From: Bacteroides zoogleoformans
GTDB lineage: Bacteria > Bacteroidota > Bacteroidia > Bacteroidales > Bacteroidaceae
Length of the DNA stretch: 64,000 nucleotides
Reading direction: 5' to 3'
Assembly: GCF_002998435.1 (NCBI RefSeq)
Contig: NZ_CP027231.1
Location: 2,397,001 to 2,461,000 of the forward strand
Below the pieces are notes generated by a model that saw only the letters and a program-made list of their open reading frames with translations, was not told the DNA's origin and did no database searches. Below, in pieces: positions 45,004 to 53,802 of the stretch. Position numbers and translations under genes: made by a program. How positions within the stretch are numbered: position 1 is the stretch's first letter; each line of letters begins with the position of its first letter.

Positions 45004-45024
45004 AGTGGGAGAGGTACTCCCACT
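45004..45024. other. Perfect hairpin in the SusD-GH18 gap
   Basis: AGTGGGAG-AGGTA-CTCCCACT, an uninterrupted 8-bp GC-rich stem. It lies in the 403-base gene-free stretch (44746-45148) between the SusD and GH18 genes. No T-run follows in the leftward direction, so it is not a plain terminator of the SusD transcript; it may stabilise or process the mRNA so that SusCD is made in excess. Nothing else recognisable is in the gap. Confidence 0.45.
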
Positions 45025-45148
45025 GCAATTCAATTTTGCTCTTTTTTTAGAAGATTTAACCTCTTCCCCGGGAAATCAAAGCTTTTCCGAGGATTCCCCT
45101 CTCCCTTAATCGTATTGAAGGGCTTGAGATAATGTGTAGTTGTATGAA

Positions 45149-46762
45149 CTATTCTTTATCCCACCACACTCTACTGGTCCAGGTGTCTCCTCCTTTTATT
45201 CTGGCAGCTGCTGCACGATAATTCTCCTCATTCTTACTTTGTTCATCTATGGGGTATGGCAATCTGCGTGGTGCTACGCCGTTTGAAGCATTTTTAGTTG
45301 GATATCTATTATAGAATTTTATATCGGGATAGCCACTACGCCTATAGTTTGCCCATGCTTCCAATGGGTCGATGATATGTAGTATCCAAAGTTGTGTGTT
45401 TATGCCGTTTAATTCTTGTCCAGAAGTAAGAGGATTTGAAGCAACAAAATCTGTTACTTCTTGTGTTGTAACGGGTGCCCCAAACAAATTCATTTGGTTG
45501 ATAGCAGCTGCCAGTCCTTTTGCATAGTGTTCTGAAGCAGTACCAGGCACATCCCAATTCCGAAATGCTGCTTCAGCTAAAAGAAATTCAACTTCTGCAT
45601 AACCCATATAAATATAAGGTGCATCAAATGCCATTAGATATTTAGAGGGCCTTAGGCGAGTATATGCAAGACTAACGGTTTGCTCTTTACCGTTTATAGG
45701 CAATTTGAGGGAGCCTGATACATTATATTTTACATTCTCGTCATGCGAGAACTTCTGAGCTTCTACGGTCATCGCTGCATATGATTTTCTTATAGCAAAT
45801 ACAGTATTTGTAATGTCCGTTCTATTAGGGTCGGTGTAGGCAACGTATGCATAATACCTTTTTAATAACCTTGGGTCTTGCATCTCCTCCATAACTTCTG
45901 CTATATCTGTCGTCAGCCATGATTGGCTTCCATTTGCTGAGTTAATGCCATACAAATAATTTGAAACACCATTTCCTTGTCCTGTTCCATTTCCTGCATT
46001 TTGAACGTTGTCGTACTTAATAAATGCTATGTCATCATTAGAAGTAAATACACCATCCCTTACCGCACTTTCAAATTCAGCTTTGGCCTTTTCAGGATTT
46101 ACTTTTATTAATCTCATGGCTACACGCAAGCGGAGTGAGTTTGCGAATTTCTTCCATTTTTCAATATTTCCATTATAAAACAAATCACTTGATGGAACTT
46201 TTTGGGTTTCATCCAAATTATTAACAGCTTCTTTTAACTCTTTAAAGAAATCTTCGTAAATAAACTCTTGTGTATCGTACTTTGGAGTAAGGATATTATC
46301 TGTATATCCTTTTCCTGCTTCTGAATAGGGAATGTCTCCGTAAACATCGGTTAGCCGTTGGAAGTTATATACTTTAAGAACTTTTGCAATAGAGTTTACA
46401 TTGACCTTTTCTGGATTATCTTTTGTGTTTTCTATTAAATCTATCACATTTTTGATTACTTCAGGATAGCTAGAAAACCACAGTCTCTCACTATATGATT
46501 GATTATACTGCCCAACTCCGCCATACTCAGTTACCGCCCAACTGCCGGTCCATTGATTCAACCATCCTCCTGGATAAATAAAATTTCTATATTGCGTGTT
46601 GGAATTTGTACCAGGCAAAAACTCTACTGAAGTAAGCATTAAATCTGCATCAAGCGTAGTTACCAAATTGGGGTCATTATTTATGTCATCCAAATTTGTG
46701 CAGGAAGTGTAGCATAAAGTAACTAATCCTGCAATTGCCAAGAATAATTTATTTGTATTCAT
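45149..46762 (-). CDS. SusD-family lipoprotein (SusD-like 2 group)
   Basis: A 537-residue lipoprotein: MNTNKLFLAIAGLVTLCYTSC with Cys21, then TNLDDINNDPN, the typical start of the SusD-like 2 branch. Later VLKVYNFQRLTDVYGDIPYSEA, KWKKFANSLRLRVAMRLI and PYIYMGYAEVEFLLAEAAFR are conserved TPR-like helices, with LPYPIDEQSKN near the end. It should cap the SusC channel and bind the oligosaccharide. The gap to SusC is 103 bases. Confidence 0.93.
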   Translation of the reverse strand: MNTNKLFLAIAGLVTLCYTSCTNLDDINNDPNLVTTLDADLMLTSVEFLPGTNSNTQYRNFIYPGGWLNQWTGSWAVTEYGGVGQYNQSYSERLWFSSYPEVIKNVIDLIENTKDNPEKVNVNSIAKVLKVYNFQRLTDVYGDIPYSEAGKGYTDNILTPKYDTQEFIYEDFFKELKEAVNNLDETQKVPSSDLFYNGNIEKWKKFANSLRLRVAMRLIKVNPEKAKAEFESAVRDGVFTSNDDIAFIKYDNVQNAGNGTGQGNGVSNYLYGINSANGSQSWLTTDIAEVMEEMQDPRLLKRYYAYVAYTDPNRTDITNTVFAIRKSYAAMTVEAQKFSHDENVKYNVSGSLKLPINGKEQTVSLAYTRLRPSKYLMAFDAPYIYMGYAEVEFLLAEAAFRNWDVPGTASEHYAKGLAAAINQMNLFGAPVTTQEVTDFVASNPLTSGQELNGINTQLWILHIIDPLEAWANYRRSGYPDIKFYNRYPTKNASNGVAPRRLPYPIDEQSKNEENYRAAAARIKGGDTWTSRVWWDKE

Positions 46763-46865
46763 TACATGAGAACTTTTTAATTTTTACTAAATCGCATATA
46801 TAACAATCTATTCATCTTCATACTTATAAAGTATATATTGATTGCCAAAGCTGTTTTATTATTAG

Positions 46866-49800
46866 CTATAATTTAACATTTATCCCTACTCCAAAAGTTT
46901 TTCGAGAAGGAAGTGAACCATATTCTAAACCCTGTCCATTACCATTGTTATAGTTGGACTCTGGGTCAATATTTTTCAATTTATTATATAATATCCACAA
47001 GTTACGTCCATACAGTGAGATACTTACAGAAACAAAAGGCGTGTTCTTTAATATTGACTGTGGAAGAGAATAAGAAAGATTCATTTCTCGTAATTTGATA
47101 AAAGATGCATCCATGATAAATGGCTCCGGAGTATTTGTTGATACATTGCTCCAATAGATTTGAGGGTCAACATACACATCATTCTTTACATATTCAGGAT
47201 TAGCTTCTGTTCCTATGTTTTTGACTCCTTCTCCTAAATACCCTCCCGTAGGGGTCCAATTTTCTGCGGTAGCTCCAGCAGCGATTCTCGCTTGTTCTGA
47301 CGCATACCACTCTTCTCTACCTTCAAGTGTTGCCATTGATGTACCATTTTGATGTGACATCATTGAACTCATGGAAAATAATTTCGCACCCCATTTCATG
47401 TCAAATAGGGCACTTAACGAAATTCCTTTGTAAGTAAATGTTTGCCCAAATCCTATTTTGAAATCGTAAACACCATTTCCTAACACTTTTACATTAGCAT
47501 CATAAAGAGGTAATCCATTTTTGTAAATTACATTTCCATTGGGGTCACGTTGAAAACCTTTCCCCACAATCACTCCATAAGGCTGCCCTTCACTGGCATA
47601 GATATAACCTCCTGCCCACCGAGCTTGAGCTAATTCATAGTTTTTTATTTGCGGATGTAATTTAACGACTTCATTTCTATTGATGGAAAAATTGAAATTA
47701 GTATTCCATGTAAAGTCTTTTGTGTTAACTATGTCACCTGTCAATGAGAACTCAAATCCTTTGTTCCTGATTTCACCCGCATTGATTAATGCATAGTTAT
47801 ATCCGGAGCTCACGGGTGTGGACATTCTTAATATTTGGTCGATTGTAGATTGATAATAATAGGTCATATCCAAATTTATCCTGCCATCAATAAAGCGTAG
47901 TTCAGTACCCACTTCAAATGAACGGGTCTTTGTTGGTCTTAGATTTTTATTAGGCGTTGCTGCTGATTGTATAGAGAGCATGGGCAAACCATTTATCGTG
48001 TATTGAGAAATGCCATAAAGCAAGTCGAGTTGTCCAGGGTCTGTATCTCCGCCGACTATAGCAAAAGAACCTCTAATCTTACCAAATGAAAGAATTTTCT
48101 TGTTGATATTGATTAAAGAAGTAAATATTAAGCTGGAAGAAATAGATGGATATAAGTAGGATCTATTATTGGGAGAGAGTGTAGAGGATATGTCGTTCCT
48201 CAGTGTCAAATCCAAATAAAGAAAATCTTTATAACCCAAATTCACGGCGCCATAAATAGAGTTGACTTGTTTCCTTTTTTCAATTGGAAGTACCCTTTTG
48301 ATACGATAATTGGAAATGGACACTATTTTATCAACTACTTGGCCTTCACCTGAATTATACAGATAGGAATCTTTATAATATCTTAAGTTACCAGCGACAA
48401 AAGTATTTAGGGATATATTACCAAAACGCTGGTCGTATCGAATCATACCTTCTACATTTGTTTCTGATACATTTCTGTTGGTAACTCCTATTTTTCCCGT
48501 TGGAGAAGTAGGAGTGTAAATTGGCTCAAATTCTAATGCTTTAAAATTGAAAAAGTCTGTACTGGGTTTAATTTGTAATGTTATATTTTTGGTAGGCTTA
48601 TAATTAAAAAGCAAATACCCCATTACCCTGTTTTTTTCTGAATTATTTTTCATTTCATTAATGACCCAATACGGATTAATTCTATATATACTTCTATTCC
48701 AATCAGTATATCGTCCGTATTCATCTTTGTAGGATTCATTTAACCACTTTTGGTCAAAGTTTGGGGCGAGACCATTTAGAGCGTTACCTATGTTGCTTGG
48801 AGCATCTGAAAGTCCGGGTCTATTATTTACTTTTTCTATAGAATAGTTTACTCTCCCTTCAATAGATATCTTGTTGCCAAGTTTAGAAGCGCCTCGAATC
48901 ATAAATGTGGTTCGGCTCATATCTGAATTTGGAACAACATCTTTATGTCTTACATCCGAAACAGAAATCCTAAAATTATTACCGCCTGAACCGCCTGAAA
49001 GAGCTAAAGAATTTGAAAAGCTACCTCCCGATCTAAAAAAAGACATTATATTGTTCTCTTTATTGCCATAATCTTTTAATGTGTTATTATAAATTAAAGA
49101 CTGTTGATTTTCATCCATCTTTGCTCCCCAAGCGACTTGTGAAGTTCCCTGAGCATCTAGTATATTGGCTGGAATGGAGCCATTTTTCCCTTGGCCATAA
49201 ACTCTTTGGTAATCATCCAATTTAGTCAAAAGGCTTACCGAGTTATACTCTGTAGAGAAGTCAATACCAAGAGAAGATTTTCTTTTTGATGCCAGTTTTG
49301 TCGTTATCAATACCACTCCGTGTGTAGCGCGAGAACCGTATAATGCGGAAGCAGAAGGCCCTTTCAAAACAGTAACAGATTCAATATCTGAAGGAGAAAT
49401 AGAGCTAAGTCCATCTCCCAAATCATATCCACCCCATTTTCCTGCACTACCTAACTGCGTGTTATCTATTTGTACACCGTCAACAACGTATAATGGAGAA
49501 TTATCTCCCGATAATTCGGAGTTTCCTCTTATCAGTACACGAGTAGAACCTGATGCCCCTGCTGTGGTTTGTGATATATCAACTCCGGCAACCTTTCCTG
49601 AAAGTGCTGCTATGGGATTGCCTTCTCTTCCGGCTGTCAAATTATTCGCTCCAATCTCAGATATTGCATAACCCAATGCTTTTCTTTCTCTCTTCATGCC
49701 CAAGGCTGTAACAACGACCTCGCCCAAATTTTTCTCCATATCTTCCATCACAATATCAATGCGACTATTACCATTGACGCTTACCGTTATACTTTTCATT

Positions 49801-50051
49801 CCAACATATGATATGTTAAGAATAGCATCTTTACTTACCTTTAGGGTAAAATTACCATTAACGTCGGTAATTGTTCCATTGCTTGTACCGGACTCTACGA
49901 CGGAAGCACCAATCAACGGTTCGCCTTCTGTCGATTTCACATTACCCAGCAGGGTAATGATATTGTTTTGCGCATTCAACAAAGCGATATTACAAAGAAA
50001 TAATACACCAATGCTCAAAGACTTTAAAAACAGATTAGCTTTTTCTTTCAT
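46866..50051 (-). CDS. SusC/RagA-type TonB-dependent receptor
   Basis: A 1061-residue outer-membrane transporter. Signal peptide to residue 28; a carboxypeptidase-D-like regulatory domain at 33-108 (VKSTEGEPLIGASVVESGTS, TITDVNGNFTLKV); plug domain from LGEVVVTALGMKRERKALGYA to about residue 255 with SPLYVVDGVQI and SVTVLKGPSASALYGSRATHGVVLITTK; then a 22-strand barrel ending KTFGVGINVKL. First gene of the leftward amino-sugar operon. Base composition is clearly AT-richer than the housekeeping genes around it. Confidence 0.95.
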   Translation of the reverse strand: MKEKANLFLKSLSIGVLFLCNIALLNAQNNIITLLGNVKSTEGEPLIGASVVESGTSNGTITDVNGNFTLKVSKDAILNISYVGMKSITVSVNGNSRIDIVMEDMEKNLGEVVVTALGMKRERKALGYAISEIGANNLTAGREGNPIAALSGKVAGVDISQTTAGASGSTRVLIRGNSELSGDNSPLYVVDGVQIDNTQLGSAGKWGGYDLGDGLSSISPSDIESVTVLKGPSASALYGSRATHGVVLITTKLASKRKSSLGIDFSTEYNSVSLLTKLDDYQRVYGQGKNGSIPANILDAQGTSQVAWGAKMDENQQSLIYNNTLKDYGNKENNIMSFFRSGGSFSNSLALSGGSGGNNFRISVSDVRHKDVVPNSDMSRTTFMIRGASKLGNKISIEGRVNYSIEKVNNRPGLSDAPSNIGNALNGLAPNFDQKWLNESYKDEYGRYTDWNRSIYRINPYWVINEMKNNSEKNRVMGYLLFNYKPTKNITLQIKPSTDFFNFKALEFEPIYTPTSPTGKIGVTNRNVSETNVEGMIRYDQRFGNISLNTFVAGNLRYYKDSYLYNSGEGQVVDKIVSISNYRIKRVLPIEKRKQVNSIYGAVNLGYKDFLYLDLTLRNDISSTLSPNNRSYLYPSISSSLIFTSLININKKILSFGKIRGSFAIVGGDTDPGQLDLLYGISQYTINGLPMLSIQSAATPNKNLRPTKTRSFEVGTELRFIDGRINLDMTYYYQSTIDQILRMSTPVSSGYNYALINAGEIRNKGFEFSLTGDIVNTKDFTWNTNFNFSINRNEVVKLHPQIKNYELAQARWAGGYIYASEGQPYGVIVGKGFQRDPNGNVIYKNGLPLYDANVKVLGNGVYDFKIGFGQTFTYKGISLSALFDMKWGAKLFSMSSMMSHQNGTSMATLEGREEWYASEQARIAAGATAENWTPTGGYLGEGVKNIGTEANPEYVKNDVYVDPQIYWSNVSTNTPEPFIMDASFIKLREMNLSYSLPQSILKNTPFVSVSISLYGRNLWILYNKLKNIDPESNYNNGNGQGLEYGSLPSRKTFGVGINVKL

Positions 50052-50104
50052 AAGCGTTTTTGATTAATTAAATTATAAATTTTTATTTATCAGAAACTAT
50101 GTTA

Positions 50105-50112
50105 CAAAGAAA
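50105..50112 (-). promoter_or_regulatory. Candidate -7 box of the susC operon
   Basis: Leftward TTTCTTTG, one mismatch to TAnnTTTG, 53 bases before the susC ATG and exactly 32 bases past the proposed operator, as in the nagP promoter. An exact TAAGTTTG at 50147-50154 overlaps the operator and is the alternative. Confidence 0.4.
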
Positions 50113-50144
50113 AGAAATCAGAAACGTATTAATGTGTAAAATTT

Positions 50145-50172
50145 CGCAAACTTATACTCAAAAAGCGCAAAT
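50145..50172 (-). promoter_or_regulatory. Candidate AraC-type operator upstream of susC
   Basis: Read leftward it begins ATTTGCGCTTTTTGA, identical over 15 bases to the nagP site, and holds TTGCG twice with 21-bp spacing. It is the only other copy of this 15-mer I found by eye. Probably bound by the PBP-AraC regulator at 35165. Confidence 0.6.
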
Positions 50173-50412
50173 TGCATACTATAAGAAACCTGTATTGGTT
50201 TGTAATGAAATCGCTGTTAACCGACTAGAATTTTAATCAATCGGTTTCTATTCTCATTAGTGTCCCGTTAGAATCAGGACGGTTTATTAATTAAATCCAA
50301 CAATTCTATAATAATAGGGGAATTAAATTGTTCTTTGACATCATTTGAATTAGCCTTGTAGGAAAATTCTTATAAAGGAGCGATAATAAGGATATAGATA
50401 AAAGTGTAATCT

Positions 50413-50748
50413 ATGGTAAGCTCTTTGCTGACGGAGGATATTGTATCACAGAAGTTCTTCGACAGATTCTTTAAGGATGGAATACTACTTATAACACAAC
50501 TTGGGGCCGATATGAAAAATAAGCTTATTCCCTTTTATGATAAGATGATGCTTAAAAAAACTTAACATAGAGACGAACAACGAAATATTGAAGAACGCTG
50601 TAAAGATTGTACACTCAAGACATAGCTTGTCAACGACTTTATCATGAATCTTGTATCGGCTTAGCTGCATACTGTTTCTTTGACAATAAAATCCTGAACT
50701 TGTTGGTGGATGTACCATCGAAGATACTATGCTGTTGATTTTATTTTA
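50413..50748 (+). pseudogene. Decayed IS982-like transposase, C-terminal part
   Basis: Pieces of one transposase appear in successive frames: GKLFADGGY, then SQKFFDRFFKDGILLITQL and DMKNKLIPFYDKMMLKK, then IETNNEILKNAVKIVHSRH, then AAYCFFDNK. Order and motifs match the C-terminal catalytic half of IS982-family transposases (D-G-Y, then I-E-T near the end), but several frameshifts and stops break it. It differs from the intact element beside it. The remaining 50052-50412 stretch contains only the susC promoter region. Confidence 0.65.
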
Positions 50749-50784
50749 AGGATGCTTATCCTTAATTGAAACATATCTCTATAA

Positions 50785-51812
50785 ACCCGTTGGCGGAATT
50801 AAATAGTTGGCAAAATGTATAAGAAAAAGTTGCATATATCGCAGATTTTTAGTAACTTAGAGTATTCAATATTTAAGTTATATAATCTCGTTATGTGCAA
50901 CTTGTATACAAAGTTCGTCAAAATTCTGGAGATATGCAAGGAATTCTCCGAAGATTTAGTTACTGAGGCTGGAAATGTTCGTCGTCCAGGCCCTGTGCCT
51001 CGTTTCTCCGATTTGGAAGTCATCGCATTGAGCATGGCTGCCGAGGCTGAGGAGATAGACAGCGAGAACTGGCTGTTTGAAGCGAAGTTGAAGGAGTGCC
51101 GTTCTTCCATCCCCAACCTTATCTCCCGCCGTCAGTTCAACGACCGCCGCAAGTTGGTTAGTGGTCTTTGTGAGCAGATACGCAGCCGCATGGCCAATCA
51201 TATAGATGGTGGCGAGGATTACTTCTGCATAGACTCAAAGCCAATAGAAGTGTGCCGTGTGGCTCGTGGTAAGAGATGTAAGATGGGACGTATTGGTGAT
51301 TTCCACAAAGCCCCTGACTTCGGTTATTGTGCATCCCAAGGCAGTTACTTCTTCGGATATAAACTTCACGCACTCTGTGGCTTAAGCGGTGTCATACATT
51401 CATACGACCTGTCCAAGGCGAGTGTTCACGACATCAACTATCTGAATGACATCAAGCCGCTTTACCACGATTGTAGCATATTCGGTGACAAGGGATATAT
51501 CGGAGCGGAAATCCAGCTTGACCTCTTCGAGACGGCCAACATCAGGCTTGAGTGTCCCTACAGGCTCAACCAAAAGAACTGGAAGCCGGCCTTCATTCCT
51601 TTTGCAAAGGCAAGAAAGAGGATTGAAACTCTGTTCTCACAACTTACAGACCAGTTCCTCGTCATCAGGAACTACGCAAAAGAAACATGCGGCCTTTTTG
51701 CCCGAATAGTGGGCAAAGTCAGTGCCCTGACTGCATTACAATACATCAATTACATTAACAACAAACCCATAGGTAGGATTAAGTACGCACTGATTTAATT
51801 CCGCCAACGGGT
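50785..51812 (+). mobile_element. Intact IS982-family insertion sequence
   Basis: Perfect 20-bp terminal inverted repeats: ACCCGTTGGCGGAATTAAAT at 50785-50804 and its complement at 51793-51812. The element is 1028 bp. CTCTATAA flanks it on both sides (50777-50784 and 51813-51820), an 8-bp target duplication. The single transposase frame fills the interior. Perfect ends and an exact duplication point to a recent insertion. Confidence 0.92.
50815..51798 (+). CDS. IS982-family transposase
   Basis: Up to 327 residues; the family-like N-terminus may begin at the ATG at 50893 (MCNLYTKFVKILEICKEF), giving 301 residues. DDE residues are visible: Asp in YFCIDSKPIEVC, Asp in IFGDKGYIGAE and Glu in ARKRIETLFSQL. 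The frame is uninterrupted and runs into the right inverted repeat region, so the element is probably active. Confidence 0.93.
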   Translation: MYKKKLHISQIFSNLEYSIFKLYNLVMCNLYTKFVKILEICKEFSEDLVTEAGNVRRPGPVPRFSDLEVIALSMAAEAEEIDSENWLFEAKLKECRSSIPNLISRRQFNDRRKLVSGLCEQIRSRMANHIDGGEDYFCIDSKPIEVCRVARGKRCKMGRIGDFHKAPDFGYCASQGSYFFGYKLHALCGLSGVIHSYDLSKASVHDINYLNDIKPLYHDCSIFGDKGYIGAEIQLDLFETANIRLECPYRLNQKNWKPAFIPFAKARKRIETLFSQLTDQFLVIRNYAKETCGLFARIVGKVSALTALQYINYINNKPIGRIKYALI

Positions 51813-51891
51813 CTCTATAAATATAATGAGGTGGGTGATGCATCTATGGATAAGCCAGTGGTGCTGCTATAGTGGAATGAGTTTCCCCTCG

Positions 51892-52197
51892 CTATTCTTC
51901 GATTTCCTCGAAATCAACATATTCACCTTCCTCTTTAGAAAAGAGTTTTTTGCGTCCCGGGCGTAGGTTGTCTTCTTCGGCCCGGGGGCTTGTGCGGTGA
52001 GCATCGCCGGCTTGTTTGTTGTCGTAACCGGAATGACTGCCGGTGTGGAAATCTCTGTCTTGATAAGTACCGGAAGCGGAAAAAGGAGGGCGTCTGCCCA
52101 AGCCCAATATGCTTCGTATCACGCTTCCGATAATACTAAGCCCGACAAGTACGATGGCTATAACGATGATGAAGAGAAAAACTAAAAAGTGGAGCAT
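51892..52197 (-). CDS. DUF4834 family small membrane protein
   Basis: A 101-residue protein starting at ATG 52197; the longer frame upstream overlaps pssA and is not used. One N-terminal membrane helix (FLVFLFIIVIAIVLVGLSIIGSV), then a polar tail ending in KKLFSKEEGEYVDFEEIEE, the conserved end of DUF4834 (EYVDFEEI). Function unknown. It follows pssA by 31 bases in a psd-pssA-DUF4834 operon. Confidence 0.82.
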   Translation of the reverse strand: MLHFLVFLFIIVIAIVLVGLSIIGSVIRSILGLGRRPPFSASGTYQDRDFHTGSHSGYDNKQAGDAHRTSPRAEEDNLRPGRKKLFSKEEGEYVDFEEIEE

Positions 52198-52228
52198 GGA
52201 TTCATTCTTTTTGCCGTACGAAAGAGGT

Positions 52229-52936
52229 TTATTTGCCTTTCTTTGTAACGAGTGACAGCAATATATACCAAACGATGATGGCTGCAAAGCCGCAAACTGC
52301 CAGAAAGAGGAGAAGTGGGATGCAGACAATGAGGAAGATGAAGCTGATTTTGTTGTCTTTCCATGACAAATTCTTGAACTTCAAAGAGAACATCGGGATT
52401 TCCGAAACCAGTAGCCAAGAGAATATGCCGACCAGCAACAATAAACAGATGGGATACAAGCTGTCGCTTGTCAGCCAACTATGGCCGCCTGCTGCCAGCG
52501 ATGCCCAGAATAAAGCATTGGCGGGTACGGGAAGCCCGACAAAGGAGCTTGTCTGACGGGTGTCATTATTGAATTTGGCCAGTCGCAATGCCGAGAATAC
52601 GGCCAGCAGGAATGCAAGGTAAGGAAAGTAGCTTGCTATGCTTGCCATTGCTTCGGGATAGTTCATTTCTTTGAATAAAGAAAACACAATCAGGGAAGGG
52701 GCAACTCCGAAACTTATGTCGTCTGCCAGAGAGTCCAAGTCTTTTCCGATGGCGGAGGGCGCATTCAGCAGGCGTGCCATCATGCCGTCGAAGAAGTCGA
52801 AGACTGCACTAAGGACTATAAAACCGAGTGCGGCTTCGTAACGGGCTTCGAATGCCATGACGCATGCAATGCACCCGGAGAATAAGTTCAGACAGGTCAG
52901 GGTGTTGGGTATATGGCGGGTGATGCGGTTTGCCAT
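52229..52936 (-). CDS. pssA: CDP-diacylglycerol--serine O-phosphatidyltransferase
   Basis: A 235-residue membrane enzyme with the CDP-alcohol phosphotransferase signature DG-x2-AR-x8-G-x3-D-x3-D, seen as DGMMAR, then GKDLDSLADD. N-terminal HIPNTLTCLNLFSGC is typical of PssA. It makes phosphatidylserine from CDP-diacylglycerol and serine; psd directly upstream decarboxylates the product to phosphatidylethanolamine. Confidence 0.94.
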   Translation of the reverse strand: MANRITRHIPNTLTCLNLFSGCIACVMAFEARYEAALGFIVLSAVFDFFDGMMARLLNAPSAIGKDLDSLADDISFGVAPSLIVFSLFKEMNYPEAMASIASYFPYLAFLLAVFSALRLAKFNNDTRQTSSFVGLPVPANALFWASLAAGGHSWLTSDSLYPICLLLLVGIFSWLLVSEIPMFSLKFKNLSWKDNKISFIFLIVCIPLLLFLAVCGFAAIIVWYILLSLVTKKGK

Positions 52937-52946
52937 TACAGTCTTG

Positions 52947-53633
52947 TTATTTGAGTTTGGCTATCACGGTTTGATTGCCGGTAGTCAGTTGTCCCAGTTT
53001 TACGAATACTTCGGTTCCCAATGGCAGAAACACATCCACCCGCGAGCCGAATTTAATGAAGCCCATGTGTTCGTCGATGTAGCACTCTTCGCCCGGTTCG
53101 GCATAAGTCACGATGCGGCGCGCCATGGCTCCTGCTATTTGGCGCGCCATGATTTCCTCGCCTTCGGGAGTCTCTATCACCACAGTGGAGCGCTCGTTGT
53201 CGGTGCTGGCTTTGGGCAGCCATGCTTTCATGAACTTGCCGTTTTGGTGCCACACTTTTTTAACGGTCCCGTCTACCGGATACCAGTTGGCATGTACATT
53301 GACAAGGCTCATAAATATGGATACCATGATGCGGCGATCATGAAAATACTCGTTTTCTTCCACCTCTTCCACTACTACGATTTTACCATCGGCAGGTGCC
53401 ACCACCACTTTCTCCGTTTCTTTTCCGAACAAGCGGATGGGGCAACGGAAGAAGTTTACCAATATTCCATATACGATGAGGCTGATAACCGCTGCTGCGT
53501 AAAAAGGAATCTTGCATTCCAATCCGTAATAAAGAATGGCATTGACAGCCAATATGACGGCCAGGCCACCTGCCAATGTCTGTGTCCCTTCACGGTGTAT
53601 GCGTATTTTTTTAAGTCTTTTTAGTCGGCTCAT
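52947..53633 (-). CDS. psd: Phosphatidylserine decarboxylase
   Basis: A 228-residue short-form proenzyme. N-terminal membrane segments, [32 protein letters not shown], and the self-cleavage site FGSRVD near the C-terminus, where the Ser becomes the pyruvoyl cofactor. It converts phosphatidylserine to phosphatidylethanolamine. First gene of the psd-pssA-DUF4834 set, gap to pssA 10 bases. Confidence 0.94.
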   Translation of the reverse strand: MSRLKRLKKIRIHREGTQTLAGGLAVILAVNAILYYGLECKIPFYAAAVISLIVYGILVNFFRCPIRLFGKETEKVVVAPADGKIVVVEEVEENEYFHDRRIMVSIFMSLVNVHANWYPVDGTVKKVWHQNGKFMKAWLPKASTDNERSTVVIETPEGEEIMARQIAGAMARRIVTYAEPGEECYIDEHMGFIKFGSRVDVFLPLGTEVFVKLGQLTTGNQTVIAKLK

Positions 53634-53669
53634 GTATATCGTTTTTGCTGTTTTTATTTAATTTGCTTG

Positions 53670-53677
53670 CAAAAATA
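53670..53677 (-). promoter_or_regulatory. Promoter -7 box of the psd-pssA operon
   Basis: Leftward TATTTTTG, 36 bases before the psd ATG, in the divergent region with dnaE. Confidence 0.45.
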
Positions 53678-53802
53678 GGGTTATTTTGAAAATCTTACAA
53701 GGATTTAAACGGAGAAATGCAGATGTTGATAACTTTTTGGGAAATATTTTTGTCAGGTGTGGCAGAGGTTGTAATTTTAGGCTCTCAATAGAAAGGATAG
53801 AT

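Noticed and set aside
50147..50154. TAAGTTTG as the susC -7 box
   Set aside because: An exact consensus, but it overlaps the second half of the proposed operator; the box at 50105-50112 keeps the same spacing as the nagP promoter. Kept as the alternative.
50746..50765. Perfect hairpin TTAAGGAT-GCTT-ATCCTTAA as a terminator
   Set aside because: No T-run and no upstream intact gene; it lies at the end of the old transposase remnant and may be part of that element's end.
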